NCBI GenBank assembly: GCA_003165295.1
Contig: PLTC01000040.1
Coordinates: 1-32,141 of the forward strand
Origin: Rhodospirillales bacterium
GTDB lineage: Bacteria > Pseudomonadota > Alphaproteobacteria > Azospirillales > Azospirillaceae
Reading direction: 5' to 3'
Length of the DNA: 32,141 nt
This document shows positions 9,593-17,519 of the stretch, in pieces. Both the position numbers and the translations under genes were made by a program. The notes under the pieces were generated by a model. The model worked only from the letters and a program-made list of their open reading frames with translations. It ran no database searches and was not told the origin of the DNA. Positions within the stretch are counted from its first letter, which is position 1. Each line of letters begins with the position of its first letter.

Positions 9593-9912
9593 GGGGATGG
9601 CTTCCGCGGAAAATAGTGTTCAATGCCTTCTATAGGCGGTAGTACGACGTCGTTACGGGACGAATCGAAGCCAAGTACGCCCACTATAACTTCTATTATG
9701 GTGAAGTCAGCGGCTTTTAGGCGATAAATGTCAGTAATGTGGATCAGTTAATACTTTTGCGGCGGTACTTGATAATATAAGGTATTATGCCAATATTGCT
9801 GTTTGTAATAAATCAGGCGATCAATCACCGACGCAAGGCACCGCATGCGGTCTCGTTGCTCTGGTGGTGACAGGTTCGATGTCGTCGTCGGTTTGATATG
9901 TTGGAGGCTTCC
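9593..9912. other. AT-richer spacer with a broken small frame
   Basis: No intact gene is supported. From 9598 to 9717 one plus-strand frame reads a protein-like stretch (WLPRKIVFNAFYRR, a TAG stop at 9640-9642, then YDVVTGRIEAKYAHYNFYYG and EVSGF before TAG), which may be a decayed gene. The rest, to 9900, is of low GC content and probably holds the promoter of the DUF883 gene. Confidence 0.35.
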
Positions 9913-10227
9913 ATGACCAGAAATACTGAAAGCGTTGCCGGAGAGTTCACCGCCGATCTGACCGCTCTGCGCGAGGATGTGGCGAGTTTGGCCGACAGGA
10001 TGGCCAAACTCGTGCAGCATCAGACACAGTCAGCCGGCCTTCGCGTCTCCGAAGCCGTCGACGACGCCACGGACAAGATCACCAGCACGGCCGCCAAGGC
10101 GCAGAAAACCGTATGCGCAGCGGGCCGCGAAATCGAGTCCAGCATCGAGCGCAATCCGTTGACATCGGTGCTGATTGCCTTCGGCGTGGGAATATCCCTT
10201 GGCCTGCTCAACCGCTTGCGCGGCTGA
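9913..10227 (+). CDS. DUF883/YqjD-ElaB-like membrane-anchored protein
   Basis: A 104-residue protein with an amphipathic, charged N-terminal part (residues about 10-80, alanine-rich with many D/E/K/R, predicted helical) and one C-terminal transmembrane helix (NPLTSVLIAFGVGISLGLL) followed by RLRG. This is the layout of the E. coli YqjD/ElaB group, tail-anchored inner-membrane proteins that bind ribosomes and are induced in stationary phase. I chose ATG 9913 rather than the in-frame ATG at 9898 because GGAGG (9903-9907) lies five bases before it. The next gene starts 6 bases after its stop, mirroring the yqjD-yqjE pair. Confidence 0.85.
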   Translation: MTRNTESVAGEFTADLTALREDVASLADRMAKLVQHQTQSAGLRVSEAVDDATDKITSTAAKAQKTVCAAGREIESSIERNPLTSVLIAFGVGISLGLLNRLRG

Positions 10228-10233
10228 TCGAGG

Positions 10234-10689
10234 ATGATCCGCTGGCTGACCGCCCTCTTGGGCGACGCGGTTGAACGGAGTTTGCGCACTGTGCTGTCCG
10301 GCGTCGTTGCCGTGACGATGGCTGCGTTGTTCACCGCGGTCAGCCTGGGGTTCGGCACGTTTGCGGCCTACGGCTATCTCCGCGGGGTGGAGGGCGCCAT
10401 CGGCGCGGCGTTGATCCTATGCTCGACCTATGGCTTGGTCGCCGTTGCGATCCTGGTGTTGTGGGCGGTACGTCATCGACATGTCCGTCGGGTACGGCGC
10501 GCCGCCTCAGCGCCGGCACCGGCCGCCACCGTCACGTCGGTTCTCCAGGCGCTGGCCGCCGCCGGCACCCCGCAGGACCGGGAGGTTATGGCTGCGGCGA
10601 TCCGGCTGGGACGCGAACTTTCACCGATGCATCTTCTCGCACTGGCGATCATCGGCGGCTTCATCGTCGGGAGAAAACTCGACAAATGA
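10234..10689 (+). CDS. Small multi-pass membrane protein, YqjE-like partner
   Basis: A 151-residue protein with two adjacent transmembrane helices (about residues 21-47 and 52-81), an alanine- and arginine-rich middle (HRHVRRVRRAASAPAPAA), and a possible third hydrophobic segment near the C-terminus (LLALAIIGGFIVG). It follows the DUF883 gene by six bases, so the two almost certainly form an operon. The N-terminal part resembles the holin-like YqjE proteins, but the C-terminal half is not familiar to me. The function is unknown; a role in the envelope during stationary phase or stress is inferred from the partner. Confidence 0.75.
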   Translation: MIRWLTALLGDAVERSLRTVLSGVVAVTMAALFTAVSLGFGTFAAYGYLRGVEGAIGAALILCSTYGLVAVAILVLWAVRHRHVRRVRRAASAPAPAATVTSVLQALAAAGTPQDREVMAAAIRLGRELSPMHLLALAIIGGFIVGRKLDK

Positions 10690-10761
10690 TCCCGGGCGCG
10701 GAGGTTTCGGCCACATGTCAAAATTTCATGTCAACGGTATAATACCGGCGGGCGTTGGGAG

Positions 10762-10842
10762 TGACCCATTGGCCGTTAGGGGGCTTCGCCCCCCCCTGGA
10801 CCCACCAAGGGCCAGCGGGGGGCGAAGCCACCCAACAGGTCA
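10762..10842. repeat. 81-bp palindromic element (MITE-like or long hairpin)
   Basis: A perfect 13-bp inverted repeat, GGCTTCGCCCCCC (10782-10794) and GGGGGGCGAAGCC (10817-10829), encloses TGG-CCC...GGG-CCA pairings, giving a stem of about 20 bp. Outside it, TGACCCATTGG (10762-10772) and CCAACAGGTCA (10832-10842) are inverted copies matching at 9 of 11 positions. It lies after the YqjE-like gene and before exoD and could end transcription. Its symmetric ends also fit a small non-autonomous repeat. Confidence 0.6.
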
Positions 10843-10949
10843 TCTTCCACGCTTGCGGGTATGAGGCGATATTGGCGGCCGTCCCGGGCTGTTTGCCGAT
10901 ATCTGGTGTCGAGTTCCACTTAACCCTTTTCTGATCAGGCACTAACGCC

Positions 10950-11594
10950 ATGCCGGACGCCGGTACCCCCGAGCTAAAACCGGAAATGCCCGCTGATGCC
11001 GGAAGGTTCATCTGCGTTTCCGCCGTATTGCAGCAGTTGCAAGACGAAGCGCCGACTGACCACTTCACCCTCGACTGGCTATTGGGCCGACTGAACAGGC
11101 ATTCCTTCGGCGTTATCATACTACTGCTCGCGGTGATCGCGATGGCACCGGGAATTTGCGTTGTCGCGGGCTTGTTGCTCATGGTCCCCGCGATCCAAAT
11201 GATCGCGGGTCACTCCGCCCCGGTCTTTCCACGCCGGATCGCCACCCGGCCCTTGCCAACCCGGCACCTCGCCCGCCTGATCCGCAGGGCCGTGCCCGTA
11301 CTGAGATATGTCGAGAAGATCGCCCATCCTCGCTGGCCCACGCCGCATCAGGCGACCAAGCGCTTCGTCGGCGTCATCGTGGTCATACAGAACACCACCC
11401 TGCTGTTCGCACCGATCCCCCTGTTCAACATCATTCCCGCGCTGATGATTATCCTGATCTCGCTGGCCTATCTCGAGGAGGACGGGCTCCTGCTGTCGAT
11501 TGCCTTGCTCGGCACGGTCGTCGTGCTGGCCGTGGTGTCGGCATCGTTCTGGGAAATCGTCCTCGGCGCGAAATGGATCACGGCTATCCTGTAG
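10950..11594 (+). CDS. ExoD-family membrane protein
   Basis: A 214-residue membrane protein of the ExoD family (exopolysaccharide synthesis protein of rhizobia). Typical are the N-terminal FTLDWLLGRLNRHSFGVIILLLA, the segment APGICVVAGLLLMVPAIQM, and the C-terminal helices around NTTLLFAPIPLFNIIPALMI and LLLSIALLGTVVVLAVV; I see four to five hydrophobic segments. In Sinorhizobium meliloti exoD mutants have altered exopolysaccharide and are alkali-sensitive; the biochemical role is unknown. It appears to be transcribed alone, after the palindromic element, and converges with the GTPase operon (36 bases between stops). Confidence 0.88.
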   Translation: MPDAGTPELKPEMPADAGRFICVSAVLQQLQDEAPTDHFTLDWLLGRLNRHSFGVIILLLAVIAMAPGICVVAGLLLMVPAIQMIAGHSAPVFPRRIATRPLPTRHLARLIRRAVPVLRYVEKIAHPRWPTPHQATKRFVGVIVVIQNTTLLFAPIPLFNIIPALMIILISLAYLEEDGLLLSIALLGTVVVLAVVSASFWEIVLGAKWITAIL

Positions 11595-11629
11595 ATCATC
11601 GCGGCCGACAGTACTGCGGCCATGAGTGG

Positions 11630-13180
11630 CTATTTCCGCTCCTCTGGTAAGAGTGCCTTTCCGATCTCACGCACGCCACCGACCGCCTGGCGCCATACTC
11701 GCGACCAGTCGATACCAGACTGTGCGTCGGTCAGGATACGGAGGAGCTGGGCCTTTCTGGCATCGGGAACCGCGGCAAGGATGCACGCCCAGACCGAGTC
11801 AACATTGTAAGCCGCCGCATGACCGGTGAGGCAGACGGGCACCACGTCACCGGCATCGAACCCCAGGTCATCGCAGGTCGCGGCGATGGCCTCGCGGATC
11901 GATCGCGCCTTGGCCGTGGTCGGGGTGCGGAGATCGTAAGGCGGGTTCCACTCGGTGTAGGGACGCAGGCAATCGATGTGGGTGAGCACCAGAATGATCG
12001 GCGGCCGCCGGCGGTTCGGGCGTTCGCCAAAGGCGCTCCGGAGGCGATCCAGGGCATCCCGGTCGATCGATCGTGCCGGACGGTTCGCCTGCGCCGTCCA
12101 AAGCACCAGATCGCAGTCGGCAGCCTCGCCGATCAGGCGGTCCACGGTTCGACTGTCCCCGCCGAGTCCGGGGCCGTCGAGAAACACCGCCCCTGGCAGG
12201 CCGTCGCGGCTGATTCGATGGGCGGTGAAGCCCGGTGTTGCCGCAAGCACGTCGACGGCCGCCTGCACCTCGCCCGACAGGGCATTGATCAGCGACGACT
12301 TTCCGGCGTTGATCTGTCCGGCCAGCACGATCCGGATCGGTTCCACCCGGGACGGAGCCCGCCGGGCATCCTGCTGTGCCGCCCTGGTCGAATAAAGGGC
12401 GATCTCATCGTCGGAGAGGCGCAGGCGTCCACTGTAAAGATTGATGGCTGCCCGCCCGATTTCATCGAGCAGAAGCCGGACGAATCTCGTTTTGGTCGCT
12501 TCGAGGGCGGGCAGGAACAGTTCCTGGCTCAGCCTGGCCCGAATTTCGTTGGTTCCCGCGGCCACAATATTGGGAATAATTCTGTAGAGACGATACAAGT
12601 TATAGGAAGCGTCATAGAATTTCCAGGCCTTCCGCATCTGCGGCATCCAGCCATACGCGCGTAGGGCCATGCCGACCGTGATCTGATCGCCAAACGGAAT
12701 GTTCCTGGCCACCAGTCCGCGCATGTCATGACTGACGCGTTCGGTCAGCAGCAGTGCCTCCGGCAACGAGAAGCCCCAGACCGCTTTTTTGTCACTCGGC
12801 CGATAGTGCCTCGCGACGGACTCGACGACTTTTTGCGCGAGTTTTCCAAACTCTTCGGCCGTGGTGACGGTGGTGGCGTCGGCGGCTTCGGTCAGTTGGA
12901 CCACCGTGGTCCAGGCCGCGTCGTCCTTTGGCGACCATGCCGCGTCCGGGAGCGGGATGGGGGCCGGCGATTTCGCCGCCCGTTTCAGCGCCCGCCGCCG
13001 GACGAACAGGGCGGCGCCGGAGGCAACAACGGTGGCGGCGGTCCAGGCCAGCAGCCAGAGCCAGCCATGCTCGAAAAGCCAATAATATCCAAACGGGATC
13101 AGCAAGAGGAAGGGCAGCGAAAAGATCGCCACGGCGATGATCGCGCCTTCGTGCGGGCGAAATTTTGCTGCGGCGCTCAT
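11630..13180 (-). CDS. Membrane-anchored GTPase (second gene of a GTPase pair)
   Basis: A 516-residue protein with two N-terminal transmembrane helices (about 13-35 and 38-60), a helical middle of about 200 residues, and a C-terminal small-GTPase domain. The G1 loop is GQINAGKSS (288-296), the G3 motif is DGPG (335-338), and a G4-like LTHID follows at about 400. The overall layout recalls the YeeP/YkfA-like and Era-like bacterial GTPases; the middle part is unfamiliar. Its ATG overlaps the stop of the upstream GTPase gene by 4 bases, so both are co-translated. The two together may form a heteromeric membrane-remodelling or transport-regulating device, but no substrate is suggested by the sequence. 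Confidence 0.85.
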   Translation of the reverse strand: MSAAAKFRPHEGAIIAVAIFSLPFLLLIPFGYYWLFEHGWLWLLAWTAATVVASGAALFVRRRALKRAAKSPAPIPLPDAAWSPKDDAAWTTVVQLTEAADATTVTTAEEFGKLAQKVVESVARHYRPSDKKAVWGFSLPEALLLTERVSHDMRGLVARNIPFGDQITVGMALRAYGWMPQMRKAWKFYDASYNLYRLYRIIPNIVAAGTNEIRARLSQELFLPALEATKTRFVRLLLDEIGRAAINLYSGRLRLSDDEIALYSTRAAQQDARRAPSRVEPIRIVLAGQINAGKSSLINALSGEVQAAVDVLAATPGFTAHRISRDGLPGAVFLDGPGLGGDSRTVDRLIGEAADCDLVLWTAQANRPARSIDRDALDRLRSAFGERPNRRRPPIILVLTHIDCLRPYTEWNPPYDLRTPTTAKARSIREAIAATCDDLGFDAGDVVPVCLTGHAAAYNVDSVWACILAAVPDARKAQLLRILTDAQSGIDWSRVWRQAVGGVREIGKALLPEERK

Positions 13181-14433
13181 GCCGATGCCCCATCATGCCG
13201 CCCGGTTGGCCGGTATCGCTTCCGCGCAAGGCCGATCGCTTCGGCCAGGGCGTCCGCATAGGTTTTCGCAATGACCGCCGGGATGAAGATGACATTTCGC
13301 CGCTTGTAGGCGAGGTAAACGCAGGCCGCTTTGCCGATGGCGAACGTCGTCGCGAAGCTGACGGCGGCCGCACTGACCGCGCCGACCGTTTGTCCGAACC
13401 CGGGAATCAGCTTTACCAACTCACGCAATCCGAACTTAAATCCATAGCGAAAGATGATACCCGTTCCGAGACATCCGGCAAATTCTCCGATCGCTTGTGT
13501 ATTCCACTCGACGCCGTAGATCCCGGCCAGACTGTGCAGCATCTTGCCCTGGACGACCGGAACCCCAACCAGGCCGACCGCCGGAACAAAATCGAGACCT
13601 CCCGCCGCCGCCGCATAGCCCATGATGTGCGGGTGCGCCCGTTTGGCGAAACTGTCCTCGCCGTCACGCTGCATGTGGCGGAGCATGGCCTCGAGCCCGA
13701 GCGGCGCCACCGCACCGATAGCTTCCCATAGCGCATCCAGGCCGTAATCGTTCGGCTCCAGGCCATCGTCGGGCAACGTGAAATCAACGGGAACGAACAG
13801 CAAAGGTCCCCGCCCGGGAATTGACGCAAAAAGGGTGCGCTGCGAGACCAACGAACGCAGGAGATCGTCGGAAACCCCGTCGGCACCAACCGGATTGGCG
13901 AACGGATAGGGCTGCACATGGTTGGTACCGGGCCGATATCCCTCGTGCAGGCAGGTTTGGACGACGATGACCGGCCACTCCGGATGTCGCCCCCTGACCG
14001 CGGAAAGAGCGTCGAGAATTGGCTTTTGGACCGGGTCGAGCGCCCGGACCACAGCCAGCAACAACTGCGAGCGGCTTTCACAGAACGCGATGTCTTCGGC
14101 TGGGTCATAGGCGACTTCCCCGAGGCCGCGGGTGTCGAGGAACCTCACGATCGGCGTTTCTGCGGGGAAATCAAATACCCGCGAGACGCGGGTACATGCT
14201 CGGAAGCCGGCGCCGATTTCGGCCGTGGTGGCGCTGGTCAATGTGCGAACGATTGAGGACTTGCCGGCACCGACCTTGCCAAGCAGCCAGAGCGTCGGCG
14301 CGGCCTGCCGGGCCTGCCCTGCAATTGACTCGGTGTCCGCCCAATCGGGCTTCGGGTCGATGACCACGCCCCTGAACGCGGCCCAGACGTGCGAGAAATG
14401 TCCGGCCAATGTCGCAAAGAGACCTCTCATCAC
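13177..14433 (-). CDS. GTPase with C-terminal hydrophobic DUF697-like domain (first gene of a GTPase pair)
   Basis: A 418-residue protein. The G1 loop GKVGAGKSS is at residues 52-60, G3 is DTRG (100-103). The expected G4 motif (N/TKxD) is replaced by TCLH in VVQTCLHEGY, so base specificity may be relaxed. The C-terminal third (about 265-400) is rich in glycine and alanine with hydrophobic stretches (GLDFVPAVGLVGVPVVQ, PGFGQTVGAVSAAAVSFATT), like the DUF697 domain found on YcjF-type GTPases, and probably inserts into or lies on the membrane. The start at 14433 (ATG ATG) is upstream of a good fold; the second ATG is an alternative. It is the first gene of a two-gene operon. Confidence 0.84.
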   Translation of the reverse strand: MMRGLFATLAGHFSHVWAAFRGVVIDPKPDWADTESIAGQARQAAPTLWLLGKVGAGKSSIVRTLTSATTAEIGAGFRACTRVSRVFDFPAETPIVRFLDTRGLGEVAYDPAEDIAFCESRSQLLLAVVRALDPVQKPILDALSAVRGRHPEWPVIVVQTCLHEGYRPGTNHVQPYPFANPVGADGVSDDLLRSLVSQRTLFASIPGRGPLLFVPVDFTLPDDGLEPNDYGLDALWEAIGAVAPLGLEAMLRHMQRDGEDSFAKRAHPHIMGYAAAAGGLDFVPAVGLVGVPVVQGKMLHSLAGIYGVEWNTQAIGEFAGCLGTGIIFRYGFKFGLRELVKLIPGFGQTVGAVSAAAVSFATTFAIGKAACVYLAYKRRNVIFIPAVIAKTYADALAEAIGLARKRYRPTGRHDGASA

Positions 14434-14601
14434 CTCGCGAAACTCCGCTGGGATATCCTTCGCCGGTCAGGCCCCAATCTTATCCGCTTTCCCGGAATTT
14501 TCCAGAAAAACAACGTGTCGATCACGACGTGATTCGCCGCCCGACCCCGGTATCCTTCTTGAATGAGGTTGATGTGATGCGTGATACCCCTCGTGATTGA
14601 A

Positions 14602-14636
14602 ATTTTTTCCGGCTCACGTTACGCCTCCGAAAAAAT
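14602..14636. repeat. AT-rich inverted repeat between the phasin-like and GTPase genes
   Basis: ATTTTTT-CGG (14602-14608 and 14610-14612) pairs with CCG-AAAAAAT (14627-14636), giving a 10-bp stem with one bulged C. It lies downstream of the phasin-like gene and upstream of the GTPase operon, both on the minus strand. It could be a weak terminator for the first or part of the control region of the second. Confidence 0.4.
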
Positions 14637-14661
14637 CCCCGGGGGTATTTGGCCGACACGG

Positions 14662-15030
14662 CTATTTGAGCCGCGTGCGGAGCAGCCGCCTCGCATTGGC
14701 GACCGCGGTCCGATGCACCGGAGCCATACCTTTACTGAGAATGCCGAGGGCGGCGTTCTGCATCCGGCTCGATCCCGGCTGGCTCATCATCAGCGACGGC
14801 GACCAGAACGAACGCATGGCCGCCATGCCCATGGCACTCCATGATTTGCTGAACGCGGTCGTCTTCTCTGAACACATGCGATGGAATTCCGCCTTGTCAC
14901 GCGCCGACGGCGTCGGCCCCGTGAGCGCGAGGCGTGTCAGCCGATGGCCGACCACCAGCGGAACAGCAAAGGCGAGTTCCGTCGCCATGCCGATCAGGGA
15001 CTTGGTCCTGCGCGGTCTGCGGTGGGTCAT
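14662..15030 (-). CDS. Phasin-like protein (polyhydroxyalkanoate granule-associated type)
   Basis: A 122-residue basic protein. The pattern ELAFAVPLVVGHRLTRLALTGPTPSARDKAEFHRM, then EKTTAFSKSWSAMGM, and near the end KGMAPVHRTAVANARRL, is that of the short 'polyhydroxyalkanoate granule-associated phasin' family, in which an amphipathic helix covers the surface of storage granules. I chose ATG 15030 because GAGGAG lies seven bases before it; the frame extends 13 codons further. There are no other polyhydroxyalkanoate genes in the window. The family match is from memory of the conserved blocks, so the function is moderately supported. Confidence 0.7.
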   Translation of the reverse strand: MTHRRPRRTKSLIGMATELAFAVPLVVGHRLTRLALTGPTPSARDKAEFHRMCSEKTTAFSKSWSAMGMAAMRSFWSPSLMMSQPGSSRMQNAALGILSKGMAPVHRTAVANARRLLRTRLK

Positions 15031-15181
15031 GTGCTTTCTCCTCGTTGGCAGATGGCGTCCGGTCCCCAAGATCGCCTATGGGCCAGAAAACGCCCCGGCC
15101 GTTCCGTTACCTTGCGGTGCCGGGTGGTCTCTGAGAGGCCGTCCACGAACTTATTGATAGAGTTCCGTTTCGCAACCCCGA

Positions 15182-15751
15182 TCAGAGGACAGCTTCGATC
15201 AGCCCGAGCGATTTTGCTTCCTGGGCTTCAATGTACCAGTTGGCGGGAGCGCGCAGGAGAACGTCGTCCATGGTCACACTTGAGCCGGCGATCAGATTTT
15301 CGAAGCCTTCATTCTGGATCACGATCGAACTTTCGATCTCATGGAGCGTCGCCTTGACGGTAGCAATGCAGGTGGTGAGCGGGCCGTCGAGCCTAAGCGT
15401 CTTGTTAAGCTTGCGCTCATGGATCATCAATCTCGTTCCGCGTGTTAGATAACGGTTCCTTCTTGCGAAGAAGCTCATGAAGGTTGTGCCTGCGGAATAG
15501 ATGGCCGCCTTGCCGAGGAACACAAAACGGCGTCCGGGCGCAATATCGCTGCGGAAGCGAATATCCTCACCCATCATGCGGGCGACCTCCGGATCGCCGC
15601 CAAGCGTCGATATCTCGACCACGATCAAGCCCCGCTCAGGGTCCCGATCAAGCTGCGCACGGAAACTGTTGTACATATCGTAGTCGACCGTACCAGACAG
15701 CAAGATGGCCGGAGAGACGAAGTCGGAGGCAGCGAGCGGTTCGTCCTGCAT
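15182..15751 (-). CDS. ClpP-fold protein, probably not a canonical Clp protease
   Basis: A 189-residue protein with the ClpP/crotonase fold layout. STLGGDPEVARMMGEDI (about 48-64) corresponds to the 'SPGG' oxyanion segment; YSAGT with S86 sits at the nucleophile position, and MIHERK with H111 at the catalytic histidine. The Asp expected in the 'RD-Y-msaeEA' block is missing: here the text is RAPANWYIEAQEAKSLGLIE. The start ATG 15751 has GGGGAG six bases upstream; the open frame continues 70 codons more but without a ribosome site. No Clp ATPase gene is near. Stand-alone proteins of this class occur in alphaproteobacteria, but their role is unclear. Confidence 0.72.
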   Translation of the reverse strand: MQDEPLAASDFVSPAILLSGTVDYDMYNSFRAQLDRDPERGLIVVEISTLGGDPEVARMMGEDIRFRSDIAPGRRFVFLGKAAIYSAGTTFMSFFARRNRYLTRGTRLMIHERKLNKTLRLDGPLTTCIATVKATLHEIESSIVIQNEGFENLIAGSSVTMDDVLLRAPANWYIEAQEAKSLGLIEAVL

Positions 15752-16148
15752 ATTTTTCTCCCCGAAGCGCCAGAACGCAGTCTGACTGGAGTTTATAGGG
15801 AAAGCCAAGCTATGGCCGACGACATCCGGCAGGGTGGCAACGCCCATGCCCGCTTCCATCGGCCGATTCGGTTTGCCGCAGCCGCGCCAGGGCAGGATAA
15901 GCCCACAGGGAGCCGCCCGGGACAACAACAGCGTCAAGAACCGGGAAAGAAGCCATGTCATTCGTCATCGAGTTCAACCTGGTGAGAAGTCCGGGCACCA
16001 GGCCGAATATCATGGCCATGTCCGATATCCTTGAGCGGATTGGATGCGAGACGGCCAACACGGTCACATCAGCACCTCAACTCAATACTCGCTGTTAAAG
16101 GATGACCGCAGGGGGACAGACAGGTACTGTCTCCCTGCGACCGCCAGA
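15752..16148. other. Spacer between the ClpP-like and PRC-barrel genes
   Basis: Nothing recognisable is encoded. The only notable structure is the hairpin at 16107-16139 described separately. The promoter of the ClpP-like gene should lie between about 15760 and 15900 on the minus strand. Confidence 0.4.
16107..16139 (-). terminator. Hairpin after the PRC-barrel gene
   Basis: CGCAGGG-G-GACAG (16107-16119) pairs with CTGTC-T-CCCTGCG (16127-16139), a 12-bp stem plus a G-T wobble with a 7-base loop, ten bases beyond the stop codon of the PRC-barrel gene on the minus strand. The following minus-strand bases GGTCATCCTTTAAC are only weakly T-rich. Confidence 0.6.
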
Positions 16149-16799
16149 TCAGTTGCTGTAAGTGAATTCCGGAAGGCTCTTCAGGGATTCTTTGGTCGCA
16201 TCGTGGAACACCACGTCCTTACCGCTCAGCTTGAGCGCATCATAGGGGACCACCACGTATTTCGTGCCCAGGCCCAGGAAGCCGCCGACCGACAGCACCG
16301 CGAACGGCACCTTCTCGTTGGGGGTGACGATCAGGTCGTCGACCGTCCCCACGGTCTCGTTGGCACCGTTGACGACGCTGGCCCCCACCACCTTGGAGGT
16401 CCGTTCGCCGTTGTTCGCCACCGACACATCAGGAAGGCTCGCGAGTGCCTCTTTGGTGGCGGCGCCGAACACGATCGCCTTGTCATGCACCACGAGCGAA
16501 CTGTAGGGCACGATTACATATTTCGTGCCCACGCCCAGGAAACCGCCAACTGAGAGAACCGCGAACGGCACACTCGCGTCCGGGGTGATGATCAAATCGT
16601 CGATCGTCCCCACCGCCTCGTTCGCCCCATTGACGACGGCACTGCCCACCACCTTGGACACACGGTAACCGGTGGCCTGTGACGACGGGTCGATCTTCGA
16701 CAAGGACAGCGTCTGGGGCACCCCTTGTGCCATGGCTGTAGTGCCCAAAGCGGCCGCGATGAACGCGGCACCCGCAAGAAATGTGATAGGACGCGCCAT
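16149..16799 (-). CDS. Secreted protein with two PRC-barrel repeats
   Basis: A 216-residue protein with a clear signal peptide (MARPITFLAGAAFIAAALGT, cleavage after AMA) and two near-identical PRC-barrel units of about 75 residues. Each has VVNGANE-VGT-DDLI-TP, then PFAVLSVGGFLG-GTKYV-VPY, and ends with ATKE-L-SLP. PRC-barrel domains bind small ligands or RNA in RimM and photosynthetic reaction centres. The secreted versions are common in alphaproteobacteria and linked to osmotic or envelope stress. The start ATG 16799 is preceded by GAGAGGAA. The high similarity of the two units shows a fairly recent internal duplication. Confidence 0.9.
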   Translation of the reverse strand: MARPITFLAGAAFIAAALGTTAMAQGVPQTLSLSKIDPSSQATGYRVSKVVGSAVVNGANEAVGTIDDLIITPDASVPFAVLSVGGFLGVGTKYVIVPYSSLVVHDKAIVFGAATKEALASLPDVSVANNGERTSKVVGASVVNGANETVGTVDDLIVTPNEKVPFAVLSVGGFLGLGTKYVVVPYDALKLSGKDVVFHDATKESLKSLPEFTYSN

Positions 16800-17519
16800 G
16801 AGAGTTCCTCTCTTTGATTGTTCAGGGATGTTTGGAAGGACTGGACCGCAGGGCGTTGCCGTCTCAGTCATCAGCAGTAAACCCCTATAAACCACCTTTT
16901 CAATGGCCGCGGGGTCTTCTTGTTCATCACGGATTGCTCAGCTTAGCTGTCGAAATTGGCGACATCGCACTGCGTTGTGACGATATCGCGCCGGGATATG
17001 CAGTAACAAGGTTCGGAAATTACGCAGTGTCCCCTTGCCCGAAACAGCCATAGGAGACGCGGGTGCGCAACGGCGGCATCCGGGACACCGATTCCGCCCG
17101 GGGGGCGGTATCGTTGCCGAAAATCAATCAGGGTGAGGTCGCGCAGCGGTAAATATTCCTACAGACCGAGGCTGGATGCCGACGACCCGGATCGAAAACG
17201 CGGCACAGGTGCCGATCTTCCGGCGGGCCGATGCGGACGACGGAGTAATCATGCCCGCCATGCACGGGGCGAAGATGACGTTGAATCGATAGCGCGCGGC
17301 CTCGCGCCGCGTCGCTATCGATCAGCAAAAAACAATCAGGGATCCATTCGGACAGGCACTGCGGCACAATCGCGGCGGCCGTCTGTTCGATACGATTACC
17401 TGATGACGATGACGTCCGGATCGATGGCCCGACTGATCAAGGTTGCGGAAACAACACCGACGTCCCCAGACCGACGCGGGCCAGACGGTCGTCTGGCCGC
17501 CGCGACGGCTTGATTATGG
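16800..17519. other. Long spacer (720 bases) with palindromes
   Basis: No gene is supported; short open frames on both strands show no protein-like character. The stretch contains the palindrome at 17285-17322 and a hairpin at 17479-17498 (GGCCAGAC/GTCTGGCC), the latter close to the end of the DUF2383 gene and possibly its terminator. Confidence 0.45.
17285..17322. repeat. 38-bp two-part palindrome
   Basis: ATCGATAGCG (17285-17294) and CGCTATCGAT (17313-17322) are perfect inverted copies, and inside them CGCGGC (17295-17300) pairs with GCCGCG (17306-17311). Together they give a 16-bp stem with a single bulged T. It stands alone inside a 720-base gene-free stretch. It could be a terminator remnant, a protein-binding site or a dispersed repeat. 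Confidence 0.6.

Noticed and set aside
9748-10020. 90-codon minus-strand frame overlapping the DUF883 gene start
   Set aside because: It overlaps the well-supported DUF883 gene and its ribosome site on the other strand and has no recognisable features.
17128-17513. Open frames on both strands in the long spacer after the PRC-barrel gene
   Set aside because: They overlap each other, include the palindrome at 17285-17322 and have no ribosome sites or familiar motifs.
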